Assembly: GCF_000003815.2 (NCBI RefSeq)
Contig: NW_023365778.1
Span: 1 to 64,000, forward strand
Reading direction: 5' to 3'
DNA length: 64,000 nucleotides
Origin: Branchiostoma floridae
Taxonomy: Eukaryota > Chordata > Leptocardii > Amphioxiformes > Branchiostomatidae
Positions within the stretch are counted from its first letter, which is position 1; each line of letters starts with the position of its first letter. Under the pieces are notes generated by a model, which was not told the origin of the DNA, did no database searches, and saw only the letters and a list, made by a program, of their open reading frames with translations. The position numbers and the translations under genes are program-made. Positions 58,201 through 64,000 of this stretch are shown piece after piece.

Positions 58201-60855
58201 TTTTTTCAAACAAAGACGCCATAGTTTCAGCCTCTCTGTTAGTTTTATTAAAGCTAGGTATTCTGCTATCTGCTACTGGTTTCTTCAGTTCAGGGGCATT
58301 TCCACACATGTCCTCCCATGTGCTCTTTTCTGGTGTCTTTACCTCTGTGTCATCAATTCCCACAGCATTTCCATCCATGCTGTTTACACTGTCAAAACCC
58401 GAGTCTCGTGCTGTTGCTGCACGCCTTCTATTTTCCTCCCTCATTTCTCTATCCATTCTGACATCTACTTCTTCAGTCCTGCCTTTCAGGTCCATTTTCC
58501 TTAGATGAGATGTAAAAAACAAAAGACATACATCAAAGAAATGAAATGTCCATTTCTGCTGAATTCCTAGTCTTTTATATCAATACAATTACAGGTTTCA
58601 AATACGTTCAGAGATACTATATCAGTAATGGATGAATCAATGTTTGAAATGAAATTTGCAGTGATTTGATTTTGAAGTTAAGTGTAGAAAATGAAAATGA
58701 AGTGTCTGTAGTGGTGTTGTGTTTGCAATACCCCTGTAGTTACAAAATGCTACTGTAACAGCAATGGAAACATGGTGTAATATAACATATTGTTCAGTAA
58801 ATGTAACCAACTGCTGTTGTGCTGTAGGCCTGTGAAGTTGGCGTGTTATGCTAAAGTTTGATTATACCGGCTATAATTTATGCAGATATATTGGTGCCTT
58901 TACAGACAGCCAGTCAGAAATCACCTACCAGCGAATCGGCAAAGGTTTTACAGACATACAAAACAACTGCCAATTTTTGTTAGTGCTGGCGTGAGGCCTA
59001 GAAAAAAAGTTTTGTTTCCTGTTTCAGTCCTGAAAAAATTAGGGTCGGTAGGTAAGGATTATCTTTTTTTCCTTGTAATTTTTCTTAGGTTGGTCAAAAC
59101 TTACGTGTGACATATTACAATACAGTCAAACAAATTTAACTGAAATGCATGAGGGCACTAAATGTCTTTCAATGTCAAACTTGAATATTGTGCATAATAG
59201 TAGTAGTAGTAGTAGTAGTAGTAGACACATTTATCCTTCATTAGATAGGACAAGCAGTGTTTTTTTTTACTTCAATACAAAGTTTATCCTTCATTAGATA
59301 GGAAAAGCAGTGTTTTTACTTCAATGCAAAGCAGGCAGAATATGTGACTCCACTGCACACCTAAAGAAAGTCTAGGGTCGACAGGTTTTTCTAGGGTAGG
59401 TAGGGAAACAGGAAACACAACATTTTTTTCCTAGGCCTGACCAACCTTCACTGATCTAAGCTCGAACTCTATTTGCCCAAGGACTGAATGATGGCTTTGA
59501 CTTGGCTTGGATCTTAATAAACAATGTTGGAAAATTAGGTCTGTGTTCAATTAAGCCTTGATAGTATTTGTGAATCTTCACCATAACAGGTGCACCTACA
59601 TGTACATATTATGATTGCATTATGATACCATACAATGTAGTATGCACAGGTAGCACTTAGACAAGAGGGTTCTGGCAGAATACATGACAAAAATATCTGG
59701 GGTGAAGAGGTCACTGCAAATCTAAAACTACCACAAAATAAATGCATTTCCAGTATTTATGTATATGCGCTCTGGTATCAATTTACTAATGATTTCCTTT
59801 AATTTCATCATCAAAGTTGTTGCCCTGATATTTGTAACAAAATCAGTCATTTGCTAACAAAAGGAAAAGCAAAGTAAGATAACTATTCAACATTTGCATA
59901 TCAAAGTATAAGACAGGGTACCTAAACAAAACTTAGGCACGGGTACAGTTACTTGGGGTCAGGTGCAAATGTATAGGCCTGGACCGACTGTCTTTTCTTA
60001 GTGATGAAATGAAATCTTTGCATGAACTCTTCAACTGCAAGTTTTCTTCATTTTCAACTGCAAATTGATCACAATTGCCATCCTTTATATGGGATTCTGT
60101 CCATCTGTAGCACTGTTGCCACGTCACTAGAACGTGGTTTCTGACTGGCTGTCCGTAAAGGTGTTTTCGTCACTGTAGCAGTATGTGACTATCGTGAACG
60201 CAAATTCAAAACGACCGCAAACACTCTTACTGCGAAATTAAATCACACTTTAAATGCATTTACGATACAATGCATTGAGTATTGAAAGCCTGATGAAGAT
60301 AACTGGATGGCTAAACAAATAAAACAAAAATTGGAGTGTGATTGACGTGTAGCATTCTGAGGGTTAAATCTAGCTTAGCAGACAAACTTAGTTACCTACT
60401 TTTTCTGCCCCTCCTACTTCTGTCACAGAAGTTGGAGTAGACGGTCCTATGGCAGTCACGTCACTAGTTATTTTGAAATTGTCACCTGATAAGAAACCAC
60501 AAATAAAGGGAGGGTGAAGTAAACAAACACAATTCATCAGTTATTGGATTAAGGACAAAATTTACCATCTTCATACGTACTAACAACTAGAACATTTGCA
60601 GAAACAACACACACAACAGCAATGGCGGACAAGCTGTGTTATGACATGCCGTCACATGCTTTCTCTAGTGCTCCATTGTGTCCCGAAGAACTGCGTCTAC
60701 CCGTCCAACCTGCCGTGTTTACCACCACAGATAGTAGACATAAGGTACGACAAGGCTTAAGTTACACAAACTCCATGTTTACGAAACAATTAAAGGGAGA
60801 ATTTGCCGATCAGAGGGGAAAGAAAGACAACCTACCTCTTCGCAATCTCGTCCAT
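52204..60855 (-). CDS. HECT-type E3 ubiquitin ligase-like gene with large tandem-repeat region; HECT domain frameshifted
   Basis: Exons 60855-60836 (MDEIAKR), 58499-55337, 55205-55139, 53860-53800 and 53281-53113 join in phase. Exon 2 encodes a charged N-terminus, then about 65 copies of a 13-residue repeat. After IFEDFEGLTEEELFGRAT comes a region resembling the start of a HECT N-lobe (LRVDRHDG). It then meets a stop at 53112-53110. The next HECT motif, GEGIDVGGP, is in the next frame; RELSTVLAEM is in a third frame; from about 52905 the original frame resumes (LVEAMFNGMEQ) and runs to the stop at 52204. The C-lobe keeps the candidate catalytic cysteine (FSTCGLSVDMP). HECT ligases take ubiquitin from E2 onto this Cys. 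The motif order suits G2E3-like ligases. The three shifts sum to zero, so sequence error, a compensated allele or a decaying gene are all possible. Confidence 0.7.
52905..53115 (-). pseudogene. Frameshifted segment of the HECT N-lobe
   Basis: Conserved HECT-like pieces follow one another in three different frames: WHEQYVVF, then GEGIDVGGP, then RELSTVLAEM through GRYTAHMF, then TLYLVEAMFNGM. Each step equals a net one-base loss, or an equivalent shift, relative to an intact gene. No plausible GT-AG intron would join the pieces without deleting the GIDVGGP motif. The frame switches are seen directly; that they are damage rather than sequencing error is not decidable here. Confidence 0.65.
53347..53445 (+). 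mobile_element. LINE 3' tail
   Basis: AACCAGCTGCTGCCGCGCC and CCGGCTATATAGATACAGAT match the tail at 7115-7185. Located in an intron of the HECT gene. Confidence 0.6.
55350..57950 (-). repeat. Coding tandem repeat: about 65 copies of a 39-bp unit encoding AASQELxxTAHVP
   Basis: The unit reads A-A-S-Q-E-L/P-V/A-A/V/T-T-A-H-V-P, 13 residues. A few units are 14 residues (ELVVTTAHVP) or variant (ANIALVPTVSQ), always in multiples of three bases. Unit types alternate (LVATAHVP, LAVTAHVP, PAVTAHVP), and blocks of two or more units recur, which points to unequal exchange or slippage of multi-unit blocks. The predicted chain is rich in Ala, Val, Thr and Gln, and likely extended or disordered. Frame preservation across 2.6 kb suggests it is translated. 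Confidence 0.95.
58790..58890 (+). mobile_element. Diverged LINE 3' tail
   Basis: AACCAACTGCTGTTGTGCTG and TATACCGGCTATAATTTATG are a diverged copy of the same tail. Located in HECT intron 1. Confidence 0.5.
58992..59441. mobile_element. Foldback element with GGCCTAG(G)AAAAAAA arms
   Basis: Arms near 58992-59026 and 59407-59441 are inverted copies (GGCCTAG, TTTCCTGTTTC). A half copy is at 24113-24150. The interior holds a (TAG)n run at 59200-59222 and a 54-base direct duplication (59228-59330). Confidence 0.55.
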
Positions 60856-60869
60856 ACGCCGTCCAAAAA

Positions 60870-61208
60870 TGGCCGAGGTTGACGTCACTTCCTGGATCAT
60901 ACTAAATGCCTGCTTAAAGTTATTATGGTTACAAGAAGTAAGGCATCACAAAACTACCTTCAACATGAGCCATTCCATAGTTGCAGTCATTGCATTGTAG
61001 TCTTGAGATACTAGGAAGAAAAATACTGTAGGCTTGAAAGTTTTCCTAAACCTTAACACACCTTTATCTAATGTTTTGGACTCGCCCATTATCGCACCGC
61101 GTGACTAGCCGACTTGCCTCAGGCATTGTGGGTAACCTGAAATCCGGAAGTTCAGAAATCACTTTCACCATTTTGGTTCCGCCATGATTGTATCACGGAC
61201 ACATGTTG
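60870..61208. promoter_or_regulatory. Putative bidirectional promoter upstream of the HECT-like gene
   Basis: It contains a palindromic CRE (TGACGTCA) next to an ETS site (CTTCCT) near 60880-60890, an ETS CCGGAAGT near 61144, and a ZNF143-like GCATTGTGGGTAA near 61122. On the plus side, ATGATTGTATCACG at 61184 leads to a good donor at 61208/61209 and may be a first exon of a gene running off the window. No second exon was found. Confidence 0.4.
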
Positions 61209-62126
61209 GTAAGCGAGTCTGCTGGGTTTACCTGACGGCGCTTTTAGATCAACCATTAATGTCAACAAGCATGACCCGGACAATCTAACAAAAGACATAA
61301 ATATGTTCAACAGATCTCAAACAATGTGTTGTTTTCTTACTTTGAGGTATAGGTTGACAATCAAGCAAACAAAAACTTCTCTGTCCGGCAACGCTTAACT
61401 GGGGTACCTCCCATAGATCTGGTTTTGTAACATTCATCAGGTTTTAGACCTGGTGCCACAAACAAGGCTTAACTAATTTGGAGTTTTAAATTGCTGTAAT
61501 TTTCCTTGAAAGCAAGCTTTTCAGAGCTGTGTTCTTACTACTCTTTGGCAGGGGGAGTTCTTCTAAGTAAAAAAAAATGTATGTTTAAATTCATGCTGGT
61601 CAGGGTCACATGTGCAAGATCTAGGACAATTTATCCATAACACTGAATGGCTTATTATAATATTACACACGCATGTATGTACAATTTGCAATGGCATATC
61701 CGCACAAGATTGATTAATTCTTTATCAATGAATACTCTTTTTGCAAGGTTTGGCATACAGTACTTCCTTTAATTACAGCCTCTGTGGCTTATATTTCAAA
61801 GGTAGGCCACACTGACTCGATTATATGGATGACTGTGCACGAATCAATTTTTGTCCATTTCCAAAACAGAAAAGTTTTCGCCCATACAAAGAAGCTGGAA
61901 AACGAGCAAATATATGCCTCACATCCAAAAAAAATATCGGAATGTGACTACTAATGTCGTAGAATGACAACGTCAATTCCAAAGTCAAAGAAGATGTGAA
62001 TGAACAAAAGTAAGAAATTCATTGCTTTGTATACCATATGCATGTTCTGTGCATTCTGTCATTTGTTCAAACTTTCTGACCACTAAGGTTTCATAGTGAA
62101 GGCGATCTTTTCTTGCCAGACTTATA

Positions 62127-62663
62127 AGGCCACAGAAAGTAAATTATATGGATGACATCCTCTGCAGATGGCAAAAATAGTGAGATAGGGCGAAACAAAA
62201 ACAAGATGGGTAGAAAAAAACAAGATGGTTAAATTTTCCAAATATACGCAATAAATGTTAAAAAAAGAATTAAAGCGATGAAACAAGGTATCACAGCCTA
62301 CAAGGCATTTATTTCTGTATTCAAGACGTGAACTGGTGTAGTAAAGGTGACACTAGGTGGTAGACTGGTATCAATTACCGACATGGCAACTACACTCATG
62401 GCTTCCATATTGGGGCCACTTTTACATTAGTTACAACTATCTAACTAAATTTTTAGTTTCACTTCTATAACTACAGTCATGGCTATCTGGCTAGTGTCAC
62501 TTCTACAAGTACAACCATTAGCCTACAACACGACATATCTGCCCATTTTGGTACTTTCTCGTCATGTTCACCATCTCCGAAGAAAAAAAATCCTTTTTTT
62601 TTTAAATCAGACGAAAATTAATGCGCGCCTGATGTCATCCATAAAATTTACTTGCTGTGGCCT
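62127..62663. mobile_element. Foldback family B, 537-bp copy
   Basis: The left end AGGCCACAGAAAGTAAATTA and the right end ending ACTTGCTGTGGCCT are inverted over about 34 bases. Another related fragment starts near 61804. Confidence 0.75.
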
Positions 62664-62996
62664 AATCAAATCAGTTACGGGTAAAGCAGTCATTCTCTGT
62701 TGAGGTGATCATGAAACATGATGCTTTTGAAGTACCGGTAACTTGTGGTATAGGAAATGTGGCTTCACTACAGCTCCGTTTTATTTTCTAAAGCACGCTG
62801 GGATACCCCTATTCTTCTCCACAAGCTCTAGAGTGCTGGATTCTTTTACGTGCAAAGGTTTGACCCTTCTGTCTGAAGCTCCCACATACATGGGGCCGCT
62901 GACTTAACGTCACCATCTGAAATGTCAAATGCAATCCTTTACAAGTATGGTCTTATATCAATTCACCTTGAACTTCACGTTTGGTAATGAACACAC

Positions 62997-63079
62997 ATCC
63001 TCCAACGCACAGTCCCCAACGGCGCTAGCTAACCGCCAATTGGGCTAGCTAGCGCTGTGGGGGACCTGCGTAGGAGGAT
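62997..63079. repeat. Strong hairpin, about 40-base arms
   Basis: ATCCTCCAACGCACAGTCCCC pairs with GGGGGACCTGCGTAGGAGGAT around GCGCTAGCTA motifs. Confidence 0.75.
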
Positions 63080-63104
63080 ATGAACACTCTGAAGAACATA
63101 TCAT

Positions 63105-63350
63105 AAGGTGGTATCTCACTGCATTTGGGGCACCGGTGCGGCAGTGCGGGGTTTGTTCACTGTGGCACTGTGTTATTTTCACCAATTTTTTTATAATCTA
63201 GATATTGTGTAATACGTAAAAGTAGGACTTAGAAGACAACAAAATACACATAACGTAAGAAAATTTGTACTTTATCTCTAAATCCGTTGAGTAATGTTTC
63301 GAACTCTGCAGTGCCGCACCGGTGACCCAAGTGCAGTGAGATACCACCTT
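63105..63350. mobile_element. MITE, 246 bp, 43-bp inverted ends
   Basis: AAGGTGGTATCTCACTGCAT at 63105 and its inverse ending 63350, with only a few mismatches through GCACCGGTG. Confidence 0.85.
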
Positions 63351-64000
63351 GAGTTACAAAACATCCACAAAATTGACATGAGACACAAGTGTTTACTACC
63401 ATTTTATTATCTGAGAAATTTAAACTAAGTTGATGGTACCTAAAGAGACCCATACAAAAATTGACTTCTGGAATGTGGATCCCATCACTTGGCAAGGTTC
63501 GTTGCAAAGGATCTAATCATCAACATTATTTATGAGATATGAAATTCAAGGAACTTTATTTCGTTTACAATCTTATTTGTACGAGTTACATTTTTTGCCT
63601 TCTTTTCATGAAATATTTGAGACCGCCTTGTACGCCACTTAATGCTGATCTTTCTTAGCACAGGAGAAAAAAGAACTTGAAAAATACCAAGTTTTAGAAG
63701 TTTGTGGTTTAAATGAGACAAGCTCTTTGCCAAAATGAGACTGTCAGACACAACACAGCAGTTCAAAGATGCATACTTTTACACTCAATATCTTATAACA
63801 GGTACACGGTACTCAAAGAAAAGCCCCACTATTGTCCAGTATCAATCCATCGAACATGGTTTTACTTAAGTACAACAAAGGCGAAAAATCAAAGATAAAC
63901 TTCCTGTTATTTTCTTTAAGAAATTTCCAGTCCATGACCAAACTTTTCTTGATGACCTTAGTTTACAAAATATGTGCCATTTTCTTCACGCTACTTCCTA
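63351..64000. other. Right edge of window
   Basis: AT-rich sequence. Short ORFs only; no splice-consistent exon recognised. Confidence 0.4.

Noticed and set aside
60400-60485. Possible minus-strand HECT exon with good splice sites and 28 open codons
   Set aside because: Joining it to exon 1 (60836) or to exon 2 (58499) gives an immediate or early stop in the required phase; it may be an alternative exon or chance.
60622-60882. 87-codon plus-strand ORF with a strong start context
   Set aside because: It overlaps the first coding exon of the minus-strand HECT gene, which is supported by phase; no downstream exon was found. It could still be real if a donor at 60742 is used.
62479-62703. 74-codon ORF
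   Set aside because: It lies across the end of a foldback element and resembles no protein.

Overview
The window reads as nuclear DNA of an invertebrate deuterostome, most likely a lancelet (Branchiostoma). The evidence is intron-rich genes with short exons and consensus GT/AG boundaries, animal proteins such as a peroxisomal GNPAT, and a dense load of SINEs, LINE tails, foldback elements and a Penelope-like element. The species call is an inference from gene style and remembered amphioxus repeats; no search was run. Gene models were built by hand from ORFs, splice consensus and phase continuity.

Layout. (1) 943-18372, minus: a 30-exon gene for an uncharacterised alpha/beta-hydrolase (prolyl-oligopeptidase-like) of at least 1008 residues. 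Its introns hold a 14-bp minisatellite, several SINE and LINE pieces, a tandem duplication of one splice acceptor with its exon start, and a Penelope-like retroelement. (2) 18650-19049: putative bidirectional promoter. (3) 19696-28753, plus: a complete 14-exon GNPAT gene (669 residues, peroxisomal C-terminal SRL), with a TTAA-flanked MITE 46 bases after the stop. (4) 31479-35007, minus: a complete 4-exon sulfotransferase-like gene (416 residues). (5) 35060-41969: mostly mobile-element debris. (6) 41990-51170, plus: a complete 11-exon gene for a 1417-residue protein with a long disordered N-terminus, a conserved domain that resembles one I remember from plant proteins, and two C-terminal cysteine clusters, one CXC/CRC-like. 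(7) 52204-60855, minus, tail-to-tail with the previous gene: a HECT-type ubiquitin ligase-like gene with about 65 tandem copies of a 13-residue motif and a HECT domain crossed by three frame shifts. (8) 60870-61208: a CpG-rich, CRE/ETS/ZNF143-like promoter zone, then about 2.8 kb of foldback elements.

The genes do not form a pathway. GNPAT catalyses the first step of ether-lipid synthesis in peroxisomes. The other four are a hydrolase, a sulfotransferase, a putative nuclear or zinc-binding factor and a ubiquitin ligase. The strongest leads are the cysteine-rich gene (6), the repeat-bearing and frameshifted HECT gene (7), and the Penelope-like element with inverted terminal repeats, a 12-bp target duplication and hammerhead-like sequence.
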